Assembly (NCBI GenBank): GCA_963678705.1
Contig: OY783212.1
Span: forward strand, 10,416,001 to 10,480,000
DNA: 64,000 nt
Reading direction: 5' to 3'
Source: Panorpa germanica
Lineage: Eukaryota; Arthropoda; Insecta; Mecoptera; Panorpidae
This document shows positions 22,646 to 34,230 of the stretch, piece after piece. The position numbers and the translations under genes are program-made. Position 1 is the first letter of the stretch. Every line of letters begins with the position of its first letter. The notes under the pieces were generated by a model, which saw nothing but the letters and a program-made list of their open reading frames with translations, did not search any database and had not been told where the DNA came from.

Positions 22646-24400
22646 ATGAAGGCAAGTCTCTTAAAATTAAACTAAATATTATAAAATACATTTATTATTA
22701 ATTAAAAGTTTTTATTATTAATATTTCAGGTCCTCTGTTGTTTGTTACTTATTGCTGGTGCTTTCGGCGCAAATGGAGAAGCACCCAGTGGACCATACGC
22801 ACCATCCGGATGGAAACCACAAGGGCAACCTTTTAATCTACCAAATGAAGAACCAGCTCAGGTAAGATATTATGAAGATTTTATTAATTAATAAAATTAA
22901 ATTTAAATTATAATAAAATAATTTTTTTCTAGCCCTTAAATGAATATGGAGCCCCAGCACAACCTTTAAATGAATATGGAGCTCCCGTACAATCAAATGT
23001 TGAAATCACACAAGAAAATCTTGAACACATTGGAGACATAAGTAATCAGGAGGAACAAGTCGCAAGTAGCGCAGGAACAGAGTATGGTGTACCAGAGGAA
23101 CCTCAAAATGAACCTACTGATGAAGAAGCACCTCTAACAGTACAAGGGCTTCCAGAGAAAGATTCTGGAAGAAACTTTAATGGACCATCTACATCTGCTA
23201 AATTCAGAAATCAAAACAATCAATTCAATTCACAAAATCTTAATAAGCAAACTCGTGCTCCCGTTAAGCAGAACACTAATCAGCAGATAAGGTTTGGCCA
23301 ACAACAGTTCGTACAGAGTCGACAAACTTTTCAACAACCTCAAACTTTTAGTCAAAAAAGCATTGTTTCTCAACAACAAAGTCAGCAGCAATTCAGGCAA
23401 AATGTTAAACAACAACCTCAAGTAAGAAATAATCAAAATTTTGGTCAACAAAAACAAGATTTTTCACAACAACACTTTGTACAAAGGCAACCTCAAGTAA
23501 GAAATAATCAAAATTTTGGTCAACAATCACAAGATTTTTCACAACAACAACAATTTGTACAAAGACAACCACAACTGAGAACCAATCAGAATTTTGGGCA
23601 GCAACCTCAAGAGTTTTCTCAGCAACAACAATTTGGACAAAGTCAACAAGGTTTCCGTCAACAACCACAAAATGTTCGCCCTCAACAATTTAATTTCCAA
23701 CGTCAACGCCAACAACCATTTGCCCAAAACAGTCAATTCGGTCGTTTGGAAAATGCAGTACCACAAACGGAATACGGTTATCCTGTTCCTGCAACAACAC
23801 CAGTACCGGATGTAGATGAAGCTACTGAAGATGCAACTGAAGTACCTACCGAAGAACCGGAACAAAGCGATAAGGTAGGTAATAATTTTATGAAAAATGA
23901 AACATTATTCACTACTGTAAGTTGAGCACTAATATTATTTTTTGCGTGACTTGGTTTAAATCTTTGCTAATTGTAAATTTAGCAAATTTTATATATAGGC
24001 ATAATAGGCATTATAGGCATAATGTAAATCATTTTACCAATGTAACACTACTTATAACTGGTTACAACAAATTTATAGGATGATGAATATGACGATGAAT
24101 TGAATGGAACTCCAAATGTTGCTATTGCTAATTCATTTGCAAATGGTCAATATTATATCTTATTACCTAACAACCAACTGCAAAAAGTCAACTACGTAGC
24201 TTCACAATCACGCAATGACGAAAAAAATAAAGGATTTACAGCGCAACTAAGGTAAGAAACGAAACTAAAAATACAAAATAATAAAATTAATTTATATTCA
24301 CTTTTTTTTATTTTTCAGATATGAAAATGTAGATCCTATTCGTGATCCTATTTACTCATACAATGCACAAGGGCAATTAATCCGAATTTTCAAAAAATAA
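22646..24400 (+). CDS. Gln-rich secreted cuticle-like protein
   Basis: Five exons (22646-22651, 22730-22861, 22933-23874, 24079-24251, 24319-24400) give 444 codons. Exon 1 is Met-Lys only. Exon 2 completes the signal peptide [16 protein letters not shown]. The mature protein has two LNEYGAP motifs, an acidic stretch, then a long Gln/Asn/Phe-rich region with three ~25-residue repeats. An acidic Glu/Thr/Asp-rich segment follows. The folded-looking tail contains [19 protein letters not shown] and [15 protein letters not shown], which resembles the C-terminal half of chitin-binding cuticle domains. I take it to be a structural cuticle protein, though no named family is certain. Intron 1 appears to be GC-AG: the donor is AG|GCAAGT, and the only nearby GT donor would break the frame. 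The repeat region is likely disordered. Confidence 0.87.
23413..23643 (+). repeat. coding tandem repeat, 75-78 bp units
   Basis: Three consecutive units start with CAACCTCAAG or a close variant at 23413, 23488 and 23566. They encode [17 protein letters not shown] peptides followed by a Gln run and FVQR or FGQS. The second and third are three bases longer than the first, so the frame is kept. Slippage between units is the likely source of length change. Confidence 0.85.
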
Positions 24401-24589
24401 TTTATCATCAAAATTGACATTGCTCAATTTCTTGGCGCTAAACACATTGTACAATTTACCATTATACCTGCTATATAAATGATACATAAATGCTTCATTC
24501 TTCTTTACTGGATTCTAACTAATGCTGCAAAACAGACTGCCTTATAAATTTTACAATGGAAATTATTTATTTATATTATTATACTATTA

Positions 24590-24595
24590 AATAAA
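24590..24595 (+). promoter_or_regulatory. polyadenylation signal, Gln-rich gene
   Basis: AATAAA lies 190 bp after the stop codon at 24400. The next gene, seipin, ends at 24964 on the other strand, so the two 3' ends converge within about 560 bp. Confidence 0.5.
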
Positions 24596-24963
24596 AAACT
24601 CAATCCGCTTATAACAAATATGTATTTTATTCTATTCTAATTATTACCTTCTGAAACTTCATAAACTATTACAAAAATATTTTATTTAACTTTATTATTG
24701 TTAAGTAATTATTAATAATTTATAACAAAAGTGTAACAAAATGTTTATAACTTTAACATTCGACAAATGACTTAGAATTAAAAGGAATATAGAAGTTTGT
24801 TATACTAAAATAAAAGTCTTTAAAATTATGTGAAAAAAACGTGATATACACTTTATAAAGTATATTACGTAATAAATTTATTTTTTAGTATAAAACTTGA
24901 AAATAAAAATTAAATAGGGTTTTTATCAAAACCTAATTTATTTTCAGTCGTATTATCACTACT

Positions 24964-27336
24964 TTATTCTTCTGATGAAGTCTTTGGCCCAACTGAATCT
25001 GTATTTTCTTCCTGATCTTCCAATGAACTATCTTCTAAAAGACTTATTTCTTCAATTGAAGAATCTGCATAAAAGAGTACCATATTATAAACTAATAATA
25101 AACGTTTTTCATGCCAACATATAGAGACGAGCACACTTGCGACAGGACATGTAACAACGAAAACGAATGCATACGTCTTAAGACAAATTTGAGCTATGCG
25201 GATGTTTTAAGGAGTGGGAGTGGCCAAAACCAAATTAGGAAAGCAAACGAAGAATGCTTTAAAATATAGACACAATACGCTATAAATTTATATGAGATTT
25301 TACAAAGTGATCTTGAAGAATATACAAATGTACAATATATACAATATCTAAAGAAAAATAATAGTATTTTTGTATTTTCTTTAATTACGACATAATTTTA
25401 TAGGAATAAAGAAAAAACAGAAAGTGAATTCGAACAGGTGATATACAATAAATACAGAAATTTAGAGCAAAATATATAACTCTAAAGAGAAAATATATTG
25501 TCTAGCTAGTGATTTCGGTTCGATTTCTGTGTAGTTTAATTATCCAAGCAGCCGCTTTTTAGCTGGGACAAGGTGTACAAAAATAATAAATATATTTATA
25601 AAAAAAATATATACAAATAATATATAAAAAGTTTATTTTCATCGAAGTCAATTTTAAAAAACGGTTTAAAGGTATTGTATTCGGTTAACTGAAATAAATG
25701 AAAATGTTAAAAATTACATTTCCGTTACCGTTTAGTCAAATTTTCATAAACAACGTTATTTAGTTACCGTTATCAGAACGTTTTTACTTCCTTATTATGA
25801 AAGTTCTATATTTCCGTTTAAGTTGTCATCAGAAGAATTGTGAAAGAGAATAATAAACTGTATTTTTGGAAAACAGGGAAAATATAGATATTATTTTTAG
25901 CAATAATTATTATATATGATAGAAATACCTTCTGCTTCCCCCTGGAATTGATTTTTATTCTTTTTAAATTTCCTCATGTATTTTGTTCCGGTCTTTTCAA
26001 GCCATTCTGTATCAGACAAGTGATACCAACTTAAGACACAAATAAGTGCAATAAAGAATAGATTAGTACTGATTCCTGGAAATATAAGAAACCATTAATC
26101 AATTAAACAAACTGATTGTCTAATTTGAAATATTAATACGTAGAAAACAAAGGTGATTTCGTTTGTATTGTTTATTAATAAATATATATGTTAATATAAT
26201 ACTGATAATAAGAGTAGTTAGTTTATCACAAATTTCAATATCTTTATATATCGTAAGACTGATTAAAATATTCAATTAAAAAATTAAGCATTGAGATACC
26301 TATAGCAGCAGATAATATTGGCCAATGGAACATAATGTATCTAAGTCCTGTGAAGTGTGCAGTAATATACAGAGTTGCTGAATATAATTCAATGTTTTTT
26401 GCTTGAATTTCCACATAAACATCAGTAACTGGAAAACTCTATAAAAAAAAATAGTTGAAACTATCAAAACATTCAGTAATATATTGGTTATATTACAAAT
26501 ATAAAAATACCTGATCTTCTTCGTAGTTTGAAAATAATTCTAGAGCTAATATTTGTTTCTCTTCATTAACTCCAGTAACTAATAACGGGCTCATTGTTAG
26601 AGTCATTAAAGTTTGGAGCAATGTACTCCGATAATGCAACATGGCAGTCCTATAAAAACAATATATTTAAAATCAGTTAGAATATAAAAATATATCATAG
26701 TTTTACCGTACATACCTGCATGAATGATCTCGTAGTTTAGATGAGGTATCTCTCATTTCAGCACAAACCATAAACATGCCTGAAATTGAACTTGTTTGTT
26801 ACAGCTGTATCATTAAGAAATCTAAATTATTAAAAATAAACACCTAAATTTTTGTTTGCTTCTGATTCAGGCATTTCTAAATTTAAAAACACTTTGTATG
26901 GTTGCCCCACCATAAGTAGTTGTTGTTTCTTTGTCAAAGAAACATGAGCTGCCGGAAAGGAGCAAGCTCCTGGACCATCTTCACATGACCTAAAAAAACA
27001 ATTCTCTATATTATGGCCGATGTTTTATTCAGTGTATAACTATATATTCACTCACTTAAACTGTAAATTTACAGGACGAATATGAGAAAGAGCTGGCATG
27101 TAGGTGTAATAGAAAACAATGTACAAAAATATTGAGATCCAAATGATAACAGATGTTGCTAATGCTACAATACCACCCCTCAGTACCACGTCCTTTGCAC
27201 TAGAAATTCCCTGATTAGCTTTCTGCTTATAATGTTCAATAACAGCAGATCCAATTCGAACTATTGGCATTTTTACCCTTTTATTAAAAAATGCAAAGGG
27301 ATTAATCATATTCCAAAATATCGATATAAAATTCAT
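24964..27336 (-). CDS. Seipin: seipin (lipid droplet biogenesis, BSCL2 homologue)
   Basis: Seven exons (27056-27336, 26844-26989, 26716-26779, 26511-26649, 26300-26438, 25929-26075, 24964-25064) splice in phase to 338 codons. Seipin is an endoplasmic reticulum membrane protein that organises lipid droplet budding as a ring-shaped oligomer. Seen here: a cytosolic N-terminus, a first membrane helix (about residues 54-78, [20 protein letters not shown]) followed by [16 protein letters not shown], then the luminal lipid-binding domain ([36 protein letters not shown]). A second helix (WPILSAAI...[16 protein letters not shown]) and a short acidic tail ending TSSEE complete the protein. The first true ATG is at 27336. 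The codon five upstream is GTG, and TTACAG just before it looks like a splice acceptor from a 5' leader exon. Intron 6 (860 bp) holds an antisense open frame. Confidence 0.94.
25111..25395 (+). pseudogene. antisense intronic ORF with one in-frame stop, possibly LINE gag-like
   Basis: Inside seipin intron 6, on the opposite strand, an ATG frame runs 52 codons to a TAG (25267-25269). It then continues in the same frame for another 41 codons to TAA at 25395. Composition is less AT-rich than the surrounding intron in the first part. The peptide has Cys-rich [13 protein letters not shown] followed by [16 protein letters not shown]. The SYADV-type motif after Cys/His clusters is common in ORF1 (gag-like) proteins of non-LTR retrotransposons. 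This is a resemblance only, and no known domain is complete. Confidence 0.4.
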
Positions 27337-27924
27337 TCTGTAAGCACACACTCAATTAATTTATTTCGATTGCACATTGACACCATACCGATAATGTAGA
27401 TTTAATGATAATTAAATTAGAAATCATTATCTTTCAAAATTGTTTTGTTGAGTCAAAGGTTAAGTTTTGACGTTTGACAAATATTGGCTGAATGTAACAA
27501 TTCATTTCAAAACTTTGGTTTGTTGACCATTGTTGACAATTCAAATTTCCTATATTCTAAGTTCTCATATTGCCTCATATTTAAAATGATAAAAATGTAA
27601 TGCAATATAAATGTTTTATGTAGGTTTTCGTTTTATTTACGTAAAGTATGTATGTAAATATTTAAAGTTTTTACAAAGAGAGAGAGAGAGAAAGCCAATT
27701 GACTTTACTGAGGAAACTCAAATGCCAAGCATGCCAAGTCGAGTTAAATCGGAGTAAATCGGATTGGTCGGGATTGTTGCATTGTAATTTTTGTAGAAAA
27801 ACATACAAAAGCTAAACTTAAGTTCGTGACGGAACCACGCTGGACTCCATTTTAACATACCTATCAAACACTATTGAAGTAAAACTTTTAACCTGTACAG
27901 ACGTGTCAAATTATTGTATTCAAA
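27337..27924. promoter_or_regulatory. shared divergent upstream region, seipin and GPR180/TMEM145-like
   Basis: The start codons of the two divergent genes lie 588 bp apart, so this stretch must hold both promoters and leaders. It contains a short GA run (about 27678-27692) and no clear TATA box, as expected for housekeeping-type promoters. Confidence 0.45.
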
Positions 27925-30900
27925 ATGAAAAAAGTGTCATTATTTTGTGTCATTTTACAAATTTTCTTATTCCAAGAAATGAATATAAATGCCACACATA
28001 TACAAGGAAATTTTAAGACTGATGATTTTTTTAAATTTCTAGTTAAATTTGGATTTCAAAAAACAGATAGACACTCACAAAGAGATTCGTTTGGTTACAT
28101 ATTTGGAAATATAACATCTAAATATAAATTTAGTGTTCCTCTTACATTTGCTGTGCTAGATAGAAGTAGTTTTCTTGAATATTATGGAAATAGAACTATT
28201 GTAAATAAAGAAGTTGCTTGCAACCGTATGTTTAATCGTCTGAATGTCACATCCTATGATCCAAAGTGTAATACGAAAGGACAGGATTTCTTTCGTAGAG
28301 TTCCTTGTCCAAAGAATGAACTTTGTGCTGATGAAGACACTGCTTGGAATGTTATAAAAGGAAATCAGTTCACTTATGTCATACGAGATTTATTCCAACC
28401 AAGGTATTATACTTAGATTCTCCTCAGGAAAATAATTTTATATGCACAATATGTTTGGAAGTTTCATTGCAAGAAGATATTTATTTGCTCAGAAATTTGA
28501 AATTTATAGTAGCAAAGTTTCTTGTGTTTTAGAAGAATATATTTGAAATTATATAAATTATTACTTGTTAGTAAGAATTTGAGTTCTCTTAGCATGTACA
28601 TAGCTTTTTGCCTATTATATTTACTCTTTTTAATAAAAACAGAAATCGAAATTATAACATATTAATCATTAATTCATTATATTAAAAGATTTCTTTTTTT
28701 TTCAGATTTTGGTATATCTCTCTTGTAGCATGTTACCGTAACACAACTACTTGTCAATGGCACCATTACAACGAAAATAATTTTCCACAAATAATAGAGT
28801 ACGATTTTTGGTTAGTTAACGGAAACCCAAATCAATCTTCATACAATCCTTTAGTATATCAATTCTCATTCGATCAGCAAAATACTTTAGAACTGTATTT
28901 CGTATTTTGGTGTTGCTATGTTATTCTTGTGCCATTACAATTATACGCTGTGAGAATCCAAAAACATCCAGTGACTAAACTCTTTACTGCTAGCCTCTTA
29001 CTAGAGTTTATATCATTGTGTTTTGTCTTGGTTCATTCTTTAAGATATGCAATAGACGGTGTTGGCTATGCACAACTGGAGACTGCTGGTGATATTTTTG
29101 ACATATTTAGCAGAGTAAGTAAAACAATATTATTATAAAAGGAATGGGTTAATAGAAACTTAGCATATAGCACAATTTCATAAGTTTATCATTATTAATT
29201 TTATTTATAAATATTTACCTATATAGTTTTATTTTTATTTTCAGACATCCTTTATGCTATTACTTCTGTTACTTGCAAAGGGCTGGGCAGTAACACGTCA
29301 GGAGCTTACAACACCAGGAAAACTCTTATTAATGAGCGTCTGGATACCTTATTGTGCTTTTCATGTTGTTCTATATGTGTGGAATAGAGTAAATAAAATT
29401 TTGTTTTTATAGCACTAATATTTACTAACAAATGCATAATCTTTTGTAATTACCCGCTAAAAGCAAAGCATAGTTACATTGATTTAAAATTTATCAACAT
29501 ATCAAAATAGATCTGCTATGTAAACGATTTTACCCAATCTAAAACGTCTTTTGGCCTATTTTGCCGCGTTTAAAATATAAATCTGCCCTTTTGTGCACTA
29601 GCATACTCAAATCTTTTTAGAACACCTTTTCAAACTTAAGAAGTCTTTTTTTATCGATTAAAGTCTTTTAGAATAACTCTAAAATAGTAAAATAAGACTC
29701 TTTCACATTAAATATTACCAGGTTTCACTTAAGTACCATATTACATGAATATAATGTAACATTCATGTTTTGTGTTTAGCAAGACCTTAAATACATGTAA
29801 CATTTTACTTAAGCGAAATATAATAATATTTATTTTAGAAAACACTAAATTTAGCCTAAAATTTTATTTTATTCTAAAGATACATCATAATTAATTAATC
29901 CTCTTAAGATTTCTGTAATTAAAAAGAGGAAGTTTTACGACTTTATAAAGCCAAATGTATTTATTTTCTTTGCAATTAATAACAAAATAATAATTTACAA
30001 ACGTTATATATTGTGTAACATTTTTTACATAAAAGGATAACATTTTTATGTTAAATAAACTTTAAATATTTTTTTATAATTCAAATGTATTAACAAATTT
30101 CACATTTTCATATTTCCACATTTCGATAATTGTATTTTATTACTTATAATATAATAATTTGAGGTCTTGCTTGTAATTTAGAATATATATTAAGAGTATA
30201 AAAGTAATTTTCTTTCAGACGGAAGTTGATATTATATCTGATATTGATGAATATCAAACTTGGCCTGGATGGCTTGTATTAACAAGCAGGTAACTAACAA
30301 GTATTTTCTGAAGAATTTTTAAAAGCTATTACATGATTTTAATTAATTATACTATGCAGGATTATTATTATGTTGTGGTTCCTGTGGGAGCTTCGTAATA
30401 CAATGCTTTACGAGCATTCAAATAAGAAGTTGGATTTCCTTCTACATTTTGGTGCCTCCAGTTTGGTGTGGTTCATATATCTTCCGATTATTGCTATTGT
30501 TGCTACTCAGGTCAATGTGCTTTGGAGAGATAAACTATTGTTAGGTGTGAATTTAAAATATTTTGCCATTAATTTATCAGAAAAAATTCCTTGAATATTT
30601 TATCATATGCATACCATTTGCTTATTTTATAAATAAATACATATTTTTAATATCTATTTTAGGAATAACATATTCAGCTGACTGTTTGGCATATTGTGTG
30701 ATGACAGGGTTATTGTGGCCAACTAGGTCAGGACAATACCTTCTACTTGCAGGACCTAGTTTTGCAGGTACAGTAATTATAGATTAATTTTAAATCATGT
30801 ATAAACAAAAACTACAATACATAAGGAATAACTATTTTAGGTATGGAAGAATTGGATGAATTTAATGAAGCACCACATATTGTTCATGGTGAAGTTTCCA

Positions 30901-31040
30901 CAAGGACAGCTACACCATTAGATGGTACATCGAATGTATCATCCCCGAATGGTTTGTTGGAAAATCAAAATAACGTAGACACAGCAGCATTGTATTCAAG
31001 TTTGCCAACTAGAGAAAGTAATGGTTTTCATGTTATATAA
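27925..31040 (+). CDS. seven-transmembrane protein of the GPR180/TMEM145 family
   Basis: Seven exons (27925-28403, 28706-29114, 29245-29388, 30219-30289, 30360-30544, 30663-30767, 30841-31040) give 530 codons. Layout: a signal peptide (KKVSLFCVILQIFLFQ); an extracellular domain of about 240 residues with paired Cys and N-glycosylation sites (FWYISLVACYRN, EYDFWLVNGNP); then seven hydrophobic helices from about residue 245; and an acidic, Ser/Thr-rich cytosolic tail. Family marks include FDIFSR before helix 3, LLAKGWAVTRQELT, and the helix-7 region ADCLAYCVMTGLLWPTRSGQY. These proteins have an extracellular GOLD-like domain and an intimal-thickness-related-receptor membrane region. Their ligand and role in insects are not settled. 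It is slightly longer than human GPR180 (440) or TMEM145 (493), and I cannot decide the exact orthologue. Intron 3 (830 bp) contains an old repeat. Confidence 0.88.
29514..29780 (+). repeat. old interspersed repeat, copy A
   Basis: Collinear with 42468-42762 at many short blocks: GTAAACGATTTTACC, CTTTTGTGCACTAGCATACT, then TTACATGAATATAATGTAA and ATGTTTTGTGTTTAGC at the end. The copies are well diverged and both sit in introns in the sense orientation of the host gene. Family unknown, and no coding potential. Confidence 0.65.
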
Positions 31041-32236
31041 ATTTTATCGCTTTTTTTAAATAATTTTTACTATATAAAATATTCATGCGTAAATTCATAT
31101 AAAGTAATTAGCTAATGAATATTATCTGAGATTGATTTTGATTTACACAAGTAATGTGTATTTTGCAAATATTATTGTATACTATTTTTATACATGTAGG
31201 TTTTTAGTTAGAGTTTTAGTATAATTTTTATTTAATATACTTAAAACATTCCTAAAATTATTCAGTCGTATTTTTTATTTATAAGTATATGACTTTATGA
31301 AAACTATTAAATTTGTGTTTCCGGAACACTTTGTTAACTTATTCCGGCGCATTTTTATACGTTTGTGATTCACGTTGTATTATAGAAATTTAAAAATAAT
31401 ATAAATTTTAAAGTAAATTAAGACAGTGTAAATTATATAAACATTATTATTGTGGAGGCCTAATACCCTTTTAAAGAATAAGTCTAGTTAAGTATTATAA
31501 ATTAAATGACCAGTCACAAATTCTGGTTATTAGCTGATTTTTTCACAAATACAATTAATTTAATAGTTAAAATTACAAATATACACTTGAATATCATAGA
31601 TACTATAATACATCATACAGTAGAAGTATAATATCATTGCCATTACACAATTTGATATAATTTTACTGTAACATGTTATCTGTTCATGATAAGTTTCAAA
31701 TTATTTTAAGCCGCGTAAACAATATTATTTTTCAATGCGAGTTTATTTAATTTTTTTTATCTTTGACAAATTACAGTTTAATTCTGTCTGTGATGAACAA
31801 ATGTTTTAAAATATATACATATTTTAGTAATATAAGGCTCTTGTTTTATTAATGAATAAAATGTTAGTACATACAGAAGTTGAATTTTACAGTAAAAACA
31901 TATCATAACTAAAAGCTGGCAGTGAAAATATAATAAAATAACATTTGTTTTAAATTTGAGTTAAACATTTAAGGTACTAATATTTCATTTATTAATTTTA
32001 TAACGATTGATGTATATCATATTTGGTTTTATAGCTACCATATTTTTATGTTAAATCAATAATACTTGTACTTAAATGTAAAGGAAATATCATTTCTTTT
32101 GCTTTATTGCACGAAGTGGTCTAAAGTAAAAGCCACATTTTTTTAAATGTTTGAAGTAATTGATGGTAGTTGTATATATATATTAAATAATAATTGCATA
32201 TTAATCTTATTAATATTATTAGTTACTATTAACACA
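31041..32236. other. 3' flank of the GPR180/TMEM145-like gene
   Basis: Very AT-rich. It presumably includes the 3' untranslated region. No other feature was recognised. Confidence 0.5.
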
Positions 32237-32297
32237 TTATTTCGCAATATAACGATCTTTAGTCCGAATGTGATCCAAATAGTCTGAATGAGGTTGT
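32237..32297 (-). other. candidate terminal coding exon (minus)
   Basis: A 61-nt stretch stands out by composition from flanks that are almost pure A and T. On the minus strand it follows TATTTCTTTCAG, a good splice acceptor ending at 32298. After one completing base it reads QPHSDYLDHIRTKDRYIAK and a TAA (32237-32239). The peptide is charged, balanced and protein-like. I do not recognise its family. Upstream exons would lie to the right on the minus strand. A possible donor is AATAA|GTAAGT near 32890-32895, whose frame (GYHNSDNK) would be compatible. Confidence 0.35.
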
Positions 32298-33516
32298 CTG
32301 AAAGAAATACGGTACTAAATCTTTAATTCTATGTACATAAAAAGTATTTACTAAATAATAATGTAAATTAGAAACAGAAAACTATAAAATTTAGTTTCCA
32401 ATGTAAATATTTTATAAATTTAGGTTATTAGATTTATTTAAAATTATTTTGTTAGGAAATTTAATTGCATTTCTTACTAATAAAAGTTTTTCATATATTG
32501 TTAGGAGTTTTTCATTATTTAGAAACATTTTTATATTTGAGAAAATAAGAATTTCATATAAATTCTTGTCTCTAAATCTTGACTAACGTTTGATATTATT
32601 AATAACAGTAGAATTTATTATTTTGTATTTATACAAAAACTTCTTACTTGCTATATATATTTGCCGTATTTAAAGAAATATATGAATATTTTATCACGAA
32701 AAATTTATTAATAATGTAAGAGTGATAATCGATTAAGAGTCGCAAACAATGATTCTTAAAATATAATTGTATTGCTCAATGCTACGTTAAAATTATTTTT
32801 ACTATGATGATTTGACTTTCAATATGAATATATTGCGTTAATGTTACATTCTTCATTATGCATAGAAAATGGCAGAAGAATACTACTTACTTATTGTCAG
32901 AGTTATGATACCCCCGGACTCTAGATTGAGTTCATTTTAAATTCTATTATTTATTCGGTGACCAAATACTCTAACCCACTTTATTAGTCTACATGCTACA
33001 TATTTTCAAAATTATTCACACTTCGCAAAGTTAAATTCATAGGAAATTTTCGGTTATCTTGTTTTATTTTAATCATAGCATAGCGTAGCATTTGTTATAC
33101 GTTTGAATGATAGTGTTATACATTCAAACATTTTTTAAATAATCAAATTGTACTGTCAATCCTTTATAGTCAATAAATGTTTAAATAAAATATTTTTAAA
33201 CCTGTATTTACTAATAAAATATCTATACATATATGTATTATCGTATTCTTTATATTTGCATATGTAACAATATAGCAGAACAATCAAAATATTTAAGTCT
33301 ATTCACTAAATAAATAAATAAGTATGCTTTGTAACTTTGCTAAAAAATATTTTTTTAGACTTTACTTACTTTACTTTTAACTAATATTAACTTTAAATAC
33401 ATTTTAAAACTTTCTATGTAAAATTTGATTATATATCTTCAATAAATACATATTACTTTATACCTGCCAAACACAGTTATTTTTATTTAATATTTATTTA
33501 ACATAAAAAAATATTC

Positions 33517-33633
33517 TTATTTAATTTCGGATGCTTCTAATTTATTTATCGTTGAACATGTTGGAACCAACATTGCCATCGCTGTTAAACAAGAAAAGAA
33601 AACAGCTGTCGCGGCAACACATAAAATTTTCAT
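33517..33633 (-). CDS. candidate small secreted or membrane peptide, 38 aa
   Basis: A minus-strand ATG frame of 38 codons starts MKILCVAATAVFFSCLTA and continues hydrophobic for about 23 residues, then ends in a polar tail (STINKLEASEIK). This is a signal peptide or a single membrane anchor. It is the only less AT-rich patch within more than a kilobase. Upstream on the same strand TATATTTA and AAGTCAGT are spaced like a core promoter, and several AATAAA signals follow the stop closely. A caution: the run TTTTCTTTTCTTGTTTAACAG inside it also looks like a splice acceptor, so it could instead be an exon of something else. No homologue is known to me. Confidence 0.45.
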   Translation of the reverse strand: MKILCVAATAVFFSCLTAMAMLVPTCSTINKLEASEIK

Positions 33634-33737
33634 ATACTGACTATTATCTCTGATACTGACTTGTATACAACAATAAATATAAATTCAATTATTTATTATA
33701 TTCTACAAAGGAAGCGTTAAATTGTAACTGACAATTA

Positions 33738-33815
33738 AACAGTAAAACGATATTAAAATTTTAAGTATCTATATCTCGGTCAATTTTTAGATATTTAATA
33801 AAATAAAAAGAACAA
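33738..33815 (-). repeat. internal fragment of the 635-bp element family
   Basis: TATATCTCGGTCAATTTTT then AGATATTTAATAAAATA matches the inside of copy 1 (about 4080-4116) in the same orientation, with a few changes. The terminal repeats are absent, so this is a diverged remnant. Confidence 0.55.
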
Positions 33816-34230
33816 TAAAATGTATTTAAAAGATTTGTTCACAAACCAATTGAATGGCGTTAACATAGATGGCAGTGTATTATCTTTAAGTGGCAGCATT
33901 ATTATCTCTGGGTAGCATTATTATCTCTGCATATTTATTGGTTTTGCAGGTTTTTGTACGCTGACAGTTAATATTATTTACTTGTGCTGTTTACAATTTT
34001 CAATAATTTTAAAAATAACAGAACTTTAATTATTTATATAATACTTATTTATTATATCCATATTATATATCTATCTATATAATACTTATTTAAATCTGCT
34101 TACTAATCTTGTAGATAAAAATTTAACCTCAAGTAAGCATAACCTCATATAACATAAAATTCATTTTTTTAAGGTTATTTTAAGCAAACACAACTAAGAT
34201 TTTCATATAGCATTATTTTAGGAATCAACA

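Noticed and set aside
23230-23865. Long minus-strand and alternate-frame ORFs across the Gln-rich exon
   Set aside because: They mirror the CAA-rich repeats (giving Leu/Val runs) and are shadows of the plus-strand gene.
27337-27351. Upstream extension of seipin by five codons
   Set aside because: The apparent start is a GTG codon preceded by a splice-acceptor-like TTACAG; the ATG at 27336 is the first real start.
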